Positions 52,583 through 61,525 of a stretch of 64,000 nucleotides of DNA are shown here, in pieces. The notes under the pieces are model-generated. The model did no database searches and was not told where the DNA came from. It saw only the letters and a program-made list of their open reading frames with translations. Source of the stretch: Novipirellula artificiosorum (lineage in GTDB: Bacteria; Planctomycetota; Planctomycetia; Pirellulales; Pirellulaceae); NCBI RefSeq assembly GCF_007860135.1, contig NZ_SJPV01000002.1, forward strand, positions 209,055 through 273,054, in the 5' to 3' direction. The first letter of the stretch is position 1, and each line of letters opens with the position of its first letter. The position numbers and the translations under genes are program-made.

Positions 52583-54556
52583 TCACGTTCCGTTTGGATA
52601 CTTGAACGTGAGAGTTTTAATGATGCCGGAGAAGTGATTCGGAGTTTTGTAGTCCCCAACGGGCTGAACTAGATCAGCACCAATCTGGATGGAGTCGCCG
52701 GGTTCGTGCTGGATGATTCCTGCTTTCGCCTTCCCGACAAGTTTGCCGTTCACTTTGAGAAACATCTCGCCATTGGCATTCCAGTTGGCTTCGAAGTCGG
52801 TGGAGCCTGTAATCGGCACAGAAGAACGAACCACAGAGCGTTTACTGTTGGTACACGCGACAAAGCACAAATGGCTTTCATCAAGGTAGACGCTATAGCC
52901 ATCCTGATGACCACCATGAGCCAGGATGACTCCGGATGAGGAACTGGATTGGAAGATGCCTTTGATCTGGAGCGAGCGGCCTCCAGCCACTTTCGGAGCA
53001 CGGAACGCCGGGAGGTCGAGCCACGATTTCCCGTTCAACTCAAGCGAAGCCGTGTCACCTTTGACGCCGTGGTTCACAAAACGCAGGAGCTGGTTACTGG
53101 CGAGGATCGCGATCGTCGGAACCGGGGCAGTGAGTCGAGCGTTTTTGTCGAACGCGAATCCGAGATCGTTGGCCCAGGCGACGACTTGAGCGGCCATCGC
53201 GGCGGCACGCTGTGAGTCTTTAGTAAGGAGATTGCTTGTCTCACCTTCATCGGCTTCGAGATCGTAAAGCTGAGCTTCGCTGCCGTCGGGATTGACGAGG
53301 AACTTCCAGCGACCGTCGCGCATCGCGAAGGTGGGGCTCTGGTGTTCCGGTTTGCCTCCCTTGAGGATCGCGTGAGGGTGCCCGTATTGCCAGAAGACGG
53401 GTTTTGAACGACGCGATGGTTGACCAAGCAGAACGTCACCACGGTTCACACCATCAAGGTCATCCTCGACCGGAACTCCGGCGAATCGACACAGGGTTGG
53501 AGAAACATCAATCGCGCTCATCACGCTGGTGGTGTCTTCGATGCCGGCTGGAATTCTGCCAGTCCAGCGAGCGATGAACGGCATGCGGATGCCGCCTTCG
53601 AAGAGTGACCATTTGCGGCCACGGTACGGACCGGTGAAGCCAGCCGGAGGGCCTGTCGCATACTTTTTCGGCCAGTCGGTGGGACCGTTGTCACTGGTGA
53701 AAAGGATCAGAGTTTTCTTTCCGAGATTCAGCTCATCAATTGTCGAGACGACTCGACCAATGTGCTTATCCATCTCTTCGAGGACTGCGAAAAAGTCGCG
53801 CACGTAAGGATCGTCGGACACGGATTTGAATTTGTCGGCGCTGCCGGGAAGCGGCACGTGCGCATCGTGAACGTCGTTCGGAAACAGTCTCACGTAGAAG
53901 GGGCCGTTCTGGTGGCGCTGGATGAAATCGATCGTGCGATCGGTCTGGACCTGCATCCTCTCCCAGCGCTCGCAAGGGATGATCTTTCCGTGGCCCAAGG
54001 CACGCCCTCGTTCGATGGCGTTTGGGTTATTTTCGATAATGCGGTCGCCAAGTCCTTCGAATGAAACCAGGGATTCGTCGAACCCATACGCCTGAGGCAA
54101 CGGAGCATCGTCGACGTCGCGACCGCCTCCCATATGCCACTTGCCAAAATGAGCGGTCGCGTAACCAGCGGCTTTCAGCTTCTTTGCGGTCGTCGGTGCC
54201 GACGCATCGAGGTAATCAGCCATACCTCGATTTGCATTGCCAGCCCGAGTGTTCAGGAACGAATGGATCTTCCAGCGTCCCTGATATTGACCGGTGGTAA
54301 GCGCTACTCGTGATGCGGAACAGATCGGCGAGTTGACGTAGAAGTTTGTCAACTTGATGCCTTCCGCAGCGAGCTGATCGATGTGAGGCGTCTTGATGAG
54401 CGGATTGCCAAAGCAACTGGGATCCGCGAATCCCATGTCATCAATGAAGATGACGACGATGTTGGGCTTCTCGACCTTCGATTCTTCCGCAAAAGCCGAT
54501 TCAAGACCTGCCGAAAAAGCGACAAGAGCGAAGATGGCCAGGGCGTGTAATTTCAT
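52583..54556 (-). CDS. Exported sulfatase (CSASR motif) with LamG-like tail
   Basis: 657-residue exported sulfatase; the start at 54556 gives a signal peptide (MKLHALAIFALVAFSAGL). IDDMGFADPS is the metal site and C79-S-A-S-R is an intact C-x-A-x-R formylglycine motif followed by VALTTGQ. FTSDNGPTDW carries later ligands. From about residue 500 a beta-sandwich (LamG/ConA-like) domain is attached (FRAPKVAGGRSLQIKGIF), which may hold the enzyme on its polysaccharide. First structural gene behind the sigma/FecR pair, 31 bases after the FecR stop, so probably cotranscribed. Confidence 0.9.
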   Translation of the reverse strand: MKLHALAIFALVAFSAGLESAFAEESKVEKPNIVVIFIDDMGFADPSCFGNPLIKTPHIDQLAAEGIKLTNFYVNSPICSASRVALTTGQYQGRWKIHSFLNTRAGNANRGMADYLDASAPTTAKKLKAAGYATAHFGKWHMGGGRDVDDAPLPQAYGFDESLVSFEGLGDRIIENNPNAIERGRALGHGKIIPCERWERMQVQTDRTIDFIQRHQNGPFYVRLFPNDVHDAHVPLPGSADKFKSVSDDPYVRDFFAVLEEMDKHIGRVVSTIDELNLGKKTLILFTSDNGPTDWPKKYATGPPAGFTGPYRGRKWSLFEGGIRMPFIARWTGRIPAGIEDTTSVMSAIDVSPTLCRFAGVPVEDDLDGVNRGDVLLGQPSRRSKPVFWQYGHPHAILKGGKPEHQSPTFAMRDGRWKFLVNPDGSEAQLYDLEADEGETSNLLTKDSQRAAAMAAQVVAWANDLGFAFDKNARLTAPVPTIAILASNQLLRFVNHGVKGDTASLELNGKSWLDLPAFRAPKVAGGRSLQIKGIFQSSSSSGVILAHGGHQDGYSVYLDESHLCFVACTNSKRSVVRSSVPITGSTDFEANWNANGEMFLKVNGKLVGKAKAGIIQHEPGDSIQIGADLVQPVGDYKTPNHFSGIIKTLTFKYPNGT

Positions 54557-54587
54557 TGTGACCGGAGTCCTATTTTTTGTCTGGGCT

Positions 54588-55949
54588 TTACTCGGATTCA
54601 ACAAGCACGCGCAATTGATCAAGCTTCTGCGGCGCCACGTTCAAATCGAGAATCAACGTGCGCTGGTCGGCGGCAAGAATCACACTGTCGAATCCCGGAC
54701 GCTCATCTCCTGCCGGTCGGGGCTCGACCGCCCGTGGGGTCGGGTAGTTCACGTCCGGATTTCCGAAGATGGCCTCTGATTCTCTCAGCAATCGTGTCTC
54801 GGTAATCACACCAACAATGGGTTGGGCGAATGTAATCTGACCGCGAATGCTTCGCTTCTGGTTGGGGAATTGTTCGGAGGGGATCGCGTCGAACTGCAAC
54901 AGGTAACTCGTGACTCGCCGCCCGACCGGGAGCGTGCGTTTTTCCCGATACCGCGACCTCGCGTATTCTCCGGGATCTTCCAGGTCCACGCGGATCACTT
55001 CTTTCAGAACGACACCGCTGCGCTCCGGGAACACCACGATGTGCTCGTTGTCTTTATAGTTGCCAGAATGAAAGTCGGGCCCCGGGGAAACAAAACGAAT
55101 GGAACCTGTTGTCTGCAAAACACCGGAATTGACGGGCCATGCGCCTTCAAAAGGCGCGACCTCGTAGTCCGTCGAATCAACTGTTGGCGATTGCTTCGAC
55201 GCACGGACCGCCTGCCCTTCGCGGACGAGTGCCGGCTGGCTTGCCGTCGCGCCTTTTCTAGTTACCGAGACTTCGCCGTCAAACACGCACACATTGGTTG
55301 TTCCATCGTCTCCCACCGAAACTCCAAAAGCCGTTCCAAGATCGACAATATGCGCCGTGTCCGTAGCCACCGCAAAGCCAACCGCAGATTCCGGGATTGT
55401 CGCCGTGACAACTCCACGCAGCAGAACGACCCGCATTTCATCGACGACTTCGATCTTTGCTGGACCTTCAACCGCGATCGTCGCTCCACTGGCAAAGTCC
55501 AGCCGAACAACGCCACGCTGGAGAGTCAGGTGGCCAGCCTCGATACTTTCACCCGGCTCAAGGGCAATCCCCGTTTCGCGGTACGCGCCCACGGATTGTG
55601 TCACAACAGCGATCCGGTCGGAATCGCCTGAATTCAGAACCGACCTCTCCGGCCACAGGAAGAAGACTCCGGTAGAGAGCATCACAATCGCCGCGGCCAG
55701 TGCCACAACTTCAATCCGCAGCCGTCGAATGACGCCGTCCTTGACACTCACGCTGGACTCGGCCGGTTGAATCGTGCCCGCAGGAAGCGCCGAGGGAAGA
55801 GCCGTCTCGAGGGAGCGATACTCGACCAGGAGCTGGCGTATTTGACTGCTCTCACGTAGCCGGCCTTCCAGTTCAAGGAAGTCCGCGTCGGTCAGGCTCC
55901 CCGAGCAGTAGTCGTTCACAAGCTCAAGATCACGTTGCTCGGCGCTCAT
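54588..55949 (-). CDS. FecR-domain anti-sigma factor
   Basis: 453-residue inner-membrane regulator. The cytoplasmic N-terminus (about 1-75) contains the short sigma-binding helical segment LVNDYCSGSLTDADFLELEGRL; one membrane helix lies near 80-99; the periplasmic FecR domain covers about 120-235 with the family features GESIEAGHLTLQRGVVRLDF, GPAKIEVV and DLGTAFGVSV. About 200 further residues form a beta-rich domain that may sense sugar or envelope state. It would hold the sigma factor inactive until a signal arrives. The start overlaps the sigma stop by 4 bases (ATGA), so the two are made together. Confidence 0.9.
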   Translation of the reverse strand: MSAEQRDLELVNDYCSGSLTDADFLELEGRLRESSQIRQLLVEYRSLETALPSALPAGTIQPAESSVSVKDGVIRRLRIEVVALAAAIVMLSTGVFFLWPERSVLNSGDSDRIAVVTQSVGAYRETGIALEPGESIEAGHLTLQRGVVRLDFASGATIAVEGPAKIEVVDEMRVVLLRGVVTATIPESAVGFAVATDTAHIVDLGTAFGVSVGDDGTTNVCVFDGEVSVTRKGATASQPALVREGQAVRASKQSPTVDSTDYEVAPFEGAWPVNSGVLQTTGSIRFVSPGPDFHSGNYKDNEHIVVFPERSGVVLKEVIRVDLEDPGEYARSRYREKRTLPVGRRVTSYLLQFDAIPSEQFPNQKRSIRGQITFAQPIVGVITETRLLRESEAIFGNPDVNYPTPRAVEPRPAGDERPGFDSVILAADQRTLILDLNVAPQKLDQLRVLVESE

Positions 55950-56500
55950 ATCAGACCCTCCGCAGCGGTGACGCCAAGCTTCGCCTGAACGCAATTGGCA
56001 AGCCGGTTCCGAATGCGGGCCAGCGCCTTGTACAGGCCGGTCGGAGATCTTCCGATCTGTTCCGCAACGTCTTTGATTGCAGCCCCGTCCTCATAGACGG
56101 CCTTCACAAGCTGCAACTGTGCCGGTTCAAGATTCGCCACACACTCTCGGAGCAGCCGCAGCCGCTGATCCTGAGTGACGGTGACACTTTCCGCCGTGTT
56201 GACCAGCAAATCAAAAACGTCTTCGCTGAACCGCAGTCGATCCGTCGCTTGCCGTCGTCGATACTTCAGAACTTCATAGCGGGCAATCATGAACGCCCAA
56301 TCAAGGAATCCGGCCTCAGCACTCTGGTCAAACTGCGCAAACTTCCGCCAGAGGACAATGCTCGATTCCTGCATCACCTCATCCACGCCTTCCCAAGCCG
56401 GCAGCAGAGAGGCCACGAATGCGCGCAGATTCCCCTCATATCGGGTAAACAGCCTGAGGAAAGCCTCGTGTTCGAAGGGAGTTTCGTGGTTTTCGTCCAT
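55946..56500 (-). CDS. ECF sigma factor, Rhodopirellula/Verrucomicrobium type
   Basis: 184-residue extracytoplasmic-function sigma factor. Region 2 (about 10-85) includes LRLFTRYEGNLRAFV, WEGVDEVMQESSIVLW and FLDWAFMIARYEVLKYRRR; region 4 (about 115-170) has LEPAQLQLVKAVYEDG followed by a helix-turn-helix VAEQIGRSPTGLYKALARIR. This layout fits the sigma family seen in Rhodopirellula and Verrucomicrobium. The start at 56500 is the first Met before a family-like N-terminus; the frame upstream to 56791 opens with TTG and has no family sequence. With its 4-base overlap to the FecR gene it forms a classical switch, and heads the run of genes down to 38540. Confidence 0.92.
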   Translation of the reverse strand: MDENHETPFEHEAFLRLFTRYEGNLRAFVASLLPAWEGVDEVMQESSIVLWRKFAQFDQSAEAGFLDWAFMIARYEVLKYRRRQATDRLRFSEDVFDLLVNTAESVTVTQDQRLRLLRECVANLEPAQLQLVKAVYEDGAAIKDVAEQIGRSPTGLYKALARIRNRLANCVQAKLGVTAAEGLI

Positions 56501-56859
56501 ATCAGAAGGATACTCCAAGATGTTCAAAAATTGCCCGGTTGAATGCAATCGGATCGTGCAGAACATGGCCTTCGTCCGCTTTCTCCCGCGAGCGGAGGCG
56601 AGGCAGGCACGGCCATCAGCGGTGTGAACAAGCAGCGACTGGTAATGGCGAGCCAGTTTCAGCGGATCGCCCGGTGCGGTCCAATGGTCGCTCCAGCGAC
56701 CAGTATCTTGTCGAAAGTGGTGACTGGATTTGAACTCTGCAACGTCCTGCCGCCAATCGAGTTTCAGCAATGGGCTGCGTGCAGCGACCAAAATCGCGAA
56801 GCCCTTTGAACTCGTAGAACGAAGGTCGAAAACGATCGTAAACCGTTGTGGGTTAAAAC

Positions 56860-56895
56860 AAACAGCTCACCACAAATCAATGTGGCGAGCTGTTT
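56860..56895 (-). terminator. Terminator-like hairpin behind a tRNA-like scrap
   Basis: Arms AAACAGCTCACCACA (56860-56874) and TGTGGCGAGCTGTTT (56881-56895) pair with one mismatch around a 6-base loop. On the minus strand the hairpin is followed by TGTTTGTTTT, which suits termination of a transcript coming from the tRNA-like segment at 56909-56932. Confidence 0.6.
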
Positions 56896-56908
56896 TGGAT
56901 TTCAAAGT

Positions 56909-56932
56909 CGAGGCAACGGGATTTGAACCTGC
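56909..56932 (-). other. tRNA 3'-end-like fragment (T-arm plus acceptor end)
   Basis: On the minus strand the sequence GCAGGTTCAAATCCCGTTGC followed by CTCG resembles the T loop and 3' acceptor strand of a tRNA, but the T stem does not pair properly and no matching 5' half was found. A weak anticodon-arm-like sequence with loop TTGTGAG lies upstream. It is most likely a remnant, with its terminator kept. Confidence 0.4.
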
Positions 56933-57416
56933 TTTGATCACCGGGAAACCAGCTACTCACAATAGGTCGTCTCCTTCACCGTTCGGCGCGGAGGTGCAGT
57001 TCACCGAATCCAGGAACGGCGATTTCTTCGTGAAGTCGGTTGCATCGGCCGAACGGAGTTCGGTCGGGGTGAAACTCGCGTCGGTGTCTTCACAATCCGG
57101 GCACCGACACGCCGAAATGGCCCTCACCGAAAGTGCTCCGGCTTCATCGACCTGGCGGCTTCCCGAGTCTGGATACCGTGAAAGCATCGGTGTAACTGCA
57201 GCTCCGCCAATTGGATGTCGACGACGCGCTTCTGGCAGCACCGACGATCTCTCTTGCAGTCTAAAGTGGCTCGGAGCGAACGAGGAGTTAGGAGTTAAAT
57301 CGGTAGACTGTCAGCCACAATACGACCAATGCAGTCAAGAGCATCACGTTTCGAATGGAAGTCTGTCGTTTTGACACTGCTATTCGGCCTCTTTCGACTT
57401 TGATCGGGAGCAAAGG

Positions 57417-57572
57417 TACTTCGCGGTCTCGATTTGGAGGTTGAGACCGACGAGTGAAGGTGGGAGATGCCAGCAACCCATGCCCGTCACCGCAGTTGCT
57501 TTCTCACCCGATGGCAAGCGACTTGCCGCAGGCAACGATCTTGGCGAATTGCGAATCATCCAGATTGACTAG
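57417..57572 (+). pseudogene. C-terminal remnant of a WD40-repeat protein
   Basis: The frame ending at TAG 57570-57572 reads YFAVSIWRL..., then from 57480 MPVTAVAFSPDGKRLAAGND and on to GELRIIQID. The PVTAVAFSPDGKRLAAG segment is a textbook WD40 blade, and VSIWRL is the end of the blade before it. Only about one and a half blades survive and an in-frame stop lies at 57372-57374, so it is the decayed 3' end of a larger gene. Confidence 0.7.
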
Positions 57573-57872
57573 TCACGTGTTCCACTGTGCCAGATCCGGA
57601 GTACTCCATCAAAGAGCAGTCGATGCGAAGCTTTTCACGCCGTCGGCTCCGTTTTCCGGCAATCCAAGGCGATTTCAATCGAAGCAGTCAAAATCTTCTA
57701 TACTCACGCTGGATTGAAATAGCATCATTGAGGGCTCAAACCGTCGTAGCGGGACAAACGCTGCGAGATATTTCATGGAGTTCGACAAGGGTTATCGCCG
57801 CCTTGGAAGTGACTTTGCGGCTTCGCCTCCTTCAGATCAACAATCGGAACCATCCATTCACGAGAAAGAACG

Positions 57873-60800
57873 ATGCAATTGCACACACAACCGGGCCCTC
57901 GGCATGAAGCGACCGATTGCCTTGGACCGGGCGAGCGGTTCTCACGGCCACGGCGCCAGTTCTTGCTCTTTGCCGTAGTAATCTTCATGTCCACCGTCAC
58001 GGGTTATGCCGCCGAGAACGCCACCGCTCGATCTGAAGAACGCCCGACGTCGAGCGAAGGACCCCACTGCGTGATCCAGGTCGCACCGGCCGCCACAGAC
58101 ATTGAGCGTTTGGCGGCTACCGAACTGGCGGGCTACTTGAAACAACTCTACCCCGGCACGGGGTTTGAGGTGCAGACCGATGGAGCAGCCGACATCCTGG
58201 TGGGAACGCCACTTTCGATGCCCCGCTTGAACGAGCTTCTGGGGAGTCGAACGCCGGAGGCCCCCGAAGGCTATCTGGTCACGCACGCAACGGTCGACGG
58301 ACGACCAACCGGTATCCTCTGCGGCACCGATCCGGCGGGGGTCCTGTACGGTGCCTATGGACTGCTTCGAGATCTCGGAGTGGGCTACCTACTCAATGGT
58401 GACACACTGCCCGAACCGACGACGAAGCCATTCCCGCTCTCCAATTGGAATCTCAGTGACCGGCCACTGGTACCCACACGCGTGGTCTTCAACTGGCACA
58501 ACTTTCTGAGTGGCTGCTCGACATGGGACGTCGAGCAGTGGCAGCAGTGGATCACCCAATCGCAGAAGATGGGTTACAACACGGTGATGGTCCATGCCTA
58601 TGGAAACAACCCCATGGCAGGGTTCAAGTTTGAAGGCGTGCAGAAACCGGTGGGCTACCTCAGCTCCACGCAAGTTGGACGCGATTGGTCGACGAACCAT
58701 GTCAATGATGTCCGCCGACTCGATGGCGGGGAAGTCTTCGACACGGCAGTGTTCGGATGCGACGCCGCCGTGAATGGAACGAATCTGCAGCGTACCCAAG
58801 CCGCGCAAGCATTGATGGCCGAGGCCTTTGCAACCGCCGAAGCCCGTGCCGTGGACCTCTTTTTTGCAGTCGATGTCGACACCACGTCGGCTAACCCTCA
58901 AGCAATGATCGAGCATTTGCCGAAACATGCACGGTTTGAGATCGGTGTGAAAGAAGCCGCCTGGATGGGCCAAGCCTCAGGCAAAATGTGGTTGGTGAAC
59001 CCAGAGACGCCCGAAGGCTATGGGTTCTATCGAGCCCAGGTGCAGCAGTTGCTCGACGCCTATCCACAGATCGACAGCCTCGTGGTGTGGCATCGCAAAA
59101 GCTCAACGCCGTGGATGGAGTTCGCGCTCGAGAGCATGCCCAAGGCTTGGCAGGAAGAATTCGCGGCAGAGGTTGCTAAGACGCCAGACGCCATGGACTT
59201 TTATCACTCGCATCATCTGTTCGCACAGGCCAAGATCGTTATAGCCTTCCAGCGAGCGGTGACGGAATTGGGTCACGATGACGTAAAGATCGCATTCGGT
59301 TCCTGGGACTTCGACTTCCTGCCGGCTGCCCATCGGTTCATGCCCAGTGATGTGGCCTTGATTCCGTTGGATTGGATGGTCTTGAAAGATGCGTCCGTGT
59401 TCGACACCCACGAGCGGCGTTTGGCGGTGGCGAAAGTCGCTGCGACACGGCCTGTCATTCCGATTGCTTGGGCGCATCACGACGATGGCAACTACGTCGG
59501 CCGACCCTACACGCCAATCCCCAACTTCCACGACTGTCTGACAGAGATGAAGTGTCAGACAGCGGGCTTTGGGATCATCCATTGGACGACCAAGCCACTG
59601 GACCTTTACTTCCAAAGCCTGATCAATCAGGTGTGGCGGTCAAGCGAGAATGAATCGCTGGAAAGGACATGTCGCCAGATGGCCCAGCAGTTCGTTGGCG
59701 ATGAACAAACGGAACCGTTTGCCGCGTATCTTCAGGACTGGGTGACGACCATGCCAAAGATCGGACGTGAGACGAGCGACTTCTTCATCGACCACGAACT
59801 GAAAGACCTGCCGGGCACCGAAGCCGCCCAGCGGCGGAGACTCAAGTTGCTCAACGCGATCGATCGGTCCGAGCTCGACGCGACTGGCAATGCATGGGTC
59901 GACTACTTCACGGGTTTGGAGAAATTCATTCTCGATATTTACCGGACGGAAAACGCATTCCATCTTGCCAAGAACCAGCATCTCGCCGGCCAGATCGACG
60001 CGGCTCGAACCACCATGGCGACTTGCCAACCCGAGGAAGTGATTGAGCGATTCGCCAACTTCTCTCAGCATGGCGGGCTAACGCGAGGCGAAAAGGGGCT
60101 GATCGTCTCAATGAATACGCGGTGGCTGCCGCACTATGTACGTTTTCGGCAAATGCTTGCTACCGAGCCAGTCCGTTACAATTTCGCCCCCACCTCGCAC
60201 GACCTGCTCGCCCAGAGCCGAGGCGTCTTCACGTTCCACTTCGACGACCAAGGGGACATGTGGCAATGTCTGGGATCCGAGGAAACCGATGCCAAAACGT
60301 TCGCCATCGATGCGGTCCGCACACAACGTGACACTGCGAAAGCAGACGCGATCACCGAAGCGATCTGCCGCACAGGAATCGAGTCGGATAAGCCAATCGA
60401 GCTGACTCTGCAGCCGATCCTACCCAGGGGAGGTCGCAGTGGATTGACGTCGGAGAAGCTCGCCGCGGGCGAATACCTTCTCATGCTGATGACCATCGAG
60501 CCAGACGAAGCAGCAGGGGTGGGCGATCATGTCGTTGATCTACGAGTCGAGGTCGCCCAGCAAGGGGCGTCCAGCCGCTATCAACTTGCACCGACTCGTG
60601 CAAAACACCTCCGTTTGCAGTGCCGCGGCAGCGACAAGAGCCAGTGGAATTCGATTCACGAAATACGGTGCGAAGCTCTGGATCGAAGCGGCCCCGTCAC
60701 GGCAAGCGGCCAAAATCCCCATTATGCACCGGAAAACACCGTTGATGGCAAAAACGATACTCGATGGGCTGTCGAGGGATCCGATCATTGGATCCAGTTG

Positions 60801-61166
60801 ACGCTCGACCCGAAACGTTCTTTCGATCGCTTAGAGATTGACTGGTACGACGGAGCATCGCGGCTGTACGATTTCGACATTCTATGTTCTGACGATGGCG
60901 AGACTTGGCAGACCGTGTCGCACGGAGCAGATTCTCAACCACAGGGCTTGCTCGCTCTGGATCGAATCGACGTCGTTGATGCCGCAGGTGGATCGAACAA
61001 AGCTCTCACGTTGTCGTATCCAGTAAAACTAATCAACCCGTCCACGTTGCGTCTGACGCTCACACCGGTCAGCGGAAAGGTACGGATCTGTGGGGCGATC
61101 CTGACTCCGTTGAACGAGTTGACTTTTCCTCGCGTGAGGCGATCGAGGAAATTTCCAAGCGAGTGA
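57873..61166 (+). CDS. Exported GH67N-type glycan-active protein with discoidin domain
   Basis: 1097-residue exported protein. A long N-terminal leader ends in a signal (RRQFLLFAVVIFMSTVTGYAA, near 28-46). Residues about 65-180 resemble the N-terminal domain of alpha-glucuronidases (GH67N): ERLAATELAGYLKQLYP, ADILVGTP, GYLVTHATVDGRPTGILC and a GVLYGAYGLLRDLGVGYL segment. A TIM-barrel-like middle follows (FNWHNFLSGCSTWDVEQW, then MGYNTVMVHAYGNNPM), as in DUF4838-like glycan enzymes. Residues about 940-1040 are an F5/8-type C (discoidin) domain (ENTVDGKNDTRWAVEG). The last 15 or so residues appear to be read out of frame through another gene's remnant. The ATG has a GAGAAAGAAC site just upstream. 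Activity not predictable. Confidence 0.8.
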   Translation: MQLHTQPGPRHEATDCLGPGERFSRPRRQFLLFAVVIFMSTVTGYAAENATARSEERPTSSEGPHCVIQVAPAATDIERLAATELAGYLKQLYPGTGFEVQTDGAADILVGTPLSMPRLNELLGSRTPEAPEGYLVTHATVDGRPTGILCGTDPAGVLYGAYGLLRDLGVGYLLNGDTLPEPTTKPFPLSNWNLSDRPLVPTRVVFNWHNFLSGCSTWDVEQWQQWITQSQKMGYNTVMVHAYGNNPMAGFKFEGVQKPVGYLSSTQVGRDWSTNHVNDVRRLDGGEVFDTAVFGCDAAVNGTNLQRTQAAQALMAEAFATAEARAVDLFFAVDVDTTSANPQAMIEHLPKHARFEIGVKEAAWMGQASGKMWLVNPETPEGYGFYRAQVQQLLDAYPQIDSLVVWHRKSSTPWMEFALESMPKAWQEEFAAEVAKTPDAMDFYHSHHLFAQAKIVIAFQRAVTELGHDDVKIAFGSWDFDFLPAAHRFMPSDVALIPLDWMVLKDASVFDTHERRLAVAKVAATRPVIPIAWAHHDDGNYVGRPYTPIPNFHDCLTEMKCQTAGFGIIHWTTKPLDLYFQSLINQVWRSSENESLERTCRQMAQQFVGDEQTEPFAAYLQDWVTTMPKIGRETSDFFIDHELKDLPGTEAAQRRRLKLLNAIDRSELDATGNAWVDYFTGLEKFILDIYRTENAFHLAKNQHLAGQIDAARTTMATCQPEEVIERFANFSQHGGLTRGEKGLIVSMNTRWLPHYVRFRQMLATEPVRYNFAPTSHDLLAQSRGVFTFHFDDQGDMWQCLGSEETDAKTFAIDAVRTQRDTAKADAITEAICRTGIESDKPIELTLQPILPRGGRSGLTSEKLAAGEYLLMLMTIEPDEAAGVGDHVVDLRVEVAQQGASSRYQLAPTRAKHLRLQCRGSDKSQWNSIHEIRCEALDRSGPVTASGQNPHYAPENTVDGKNDTRWAVEGSDHWIQLTLDPKRSFDRLEIDWYDGASRLYDFDILCSDDGETWQTVSHGADSQPQGLLALDRIDVVDAAGGSNKALTLSYPVKLINPSTLRLTLTPVSGKVRICGAILTPLNELTFPRVRRSRKFPSE

Positions 61167-61294
61167 ACTTGGACGACCCCGATCAGCACCCCATTTCCGA
61201 GGCCAGCGGAACCGGCACCTTCCTGCTGGCCGCAAGCGAGATGTTGAAGCTGGCAGAGACGGGCGTGTCAAAGACGAAACCCACGGGACGTTGA
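61109..61294 (+). pseudogene. 3' remnant of a GH88/GH105-like unsaturated uronyl hydrolase
   Basis: In a frame different from the preceding gene, this stretch reads VDFSSREAIEEISKRVNLDD, then ISEASGTGTFLLAASEMLKL and a short tail to TGA at 61292-61294. The SGTGTFLLAASEM segment resembles the C-terminal active-site edge of GH88/GH105 unsaturated glucuronyl or rhamnogalacturonyl hydrolases. The rest of the gene is missing; the discoidin gene joins it at about 61100-61120. Confidence 0.6.
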
Positions 61295-61525
61295 TACCGA
61301 TTAAGATTCGCTCCGTGGCACCTTTTCAGCTTTGCGGAGCGGCCCATTTTGTCAAATGTGCAATAGCTTTTGCTGGCGTTCTAAAGCATGCGAAACCAAA
61401 CTCGAAAAAAACTTCCTGTTTTCTTTTCAATCAACACGCAACCTTTTTGAAAAAACCACGAGAACGGAGCTAGCACGGGCGCTATGCTGTGATTAGTTCT
61501 TTCCCCATTTAACTGAGTCACGCCC

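Larger units (their letters stand above)
56501..57416. other. Gene-poor region upstream of the sigma factor
   Basis: About 900 bases with no secure gene. The minus-strand frame 56957-57241 (ending in SAPNGEGDDLL) and a short membrane-like end at about 57288-57345 (RNVMLLTALVVLWLTVYRF) may be decayed ends of older genes. A plus-strand frame 56730-57374 contains ATGFEPALI, the well-known false peptide produced by reading across tRNA-like DNA. Confidence 0.45.

Noticed and set aside
56905..57000. Complete tRNA gene on the minus strand
   Set aside because: A T-loop and a possible anticodon loop can be seen, but the T stem and acceptor stem do not pair, so no functional cloverleaf is supported.
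56730..57374. 214-codon frame containing ATGFEPALI
   Set aside because: This phrase is a known false translation of tRNA-like DNA; the frame has no other support.
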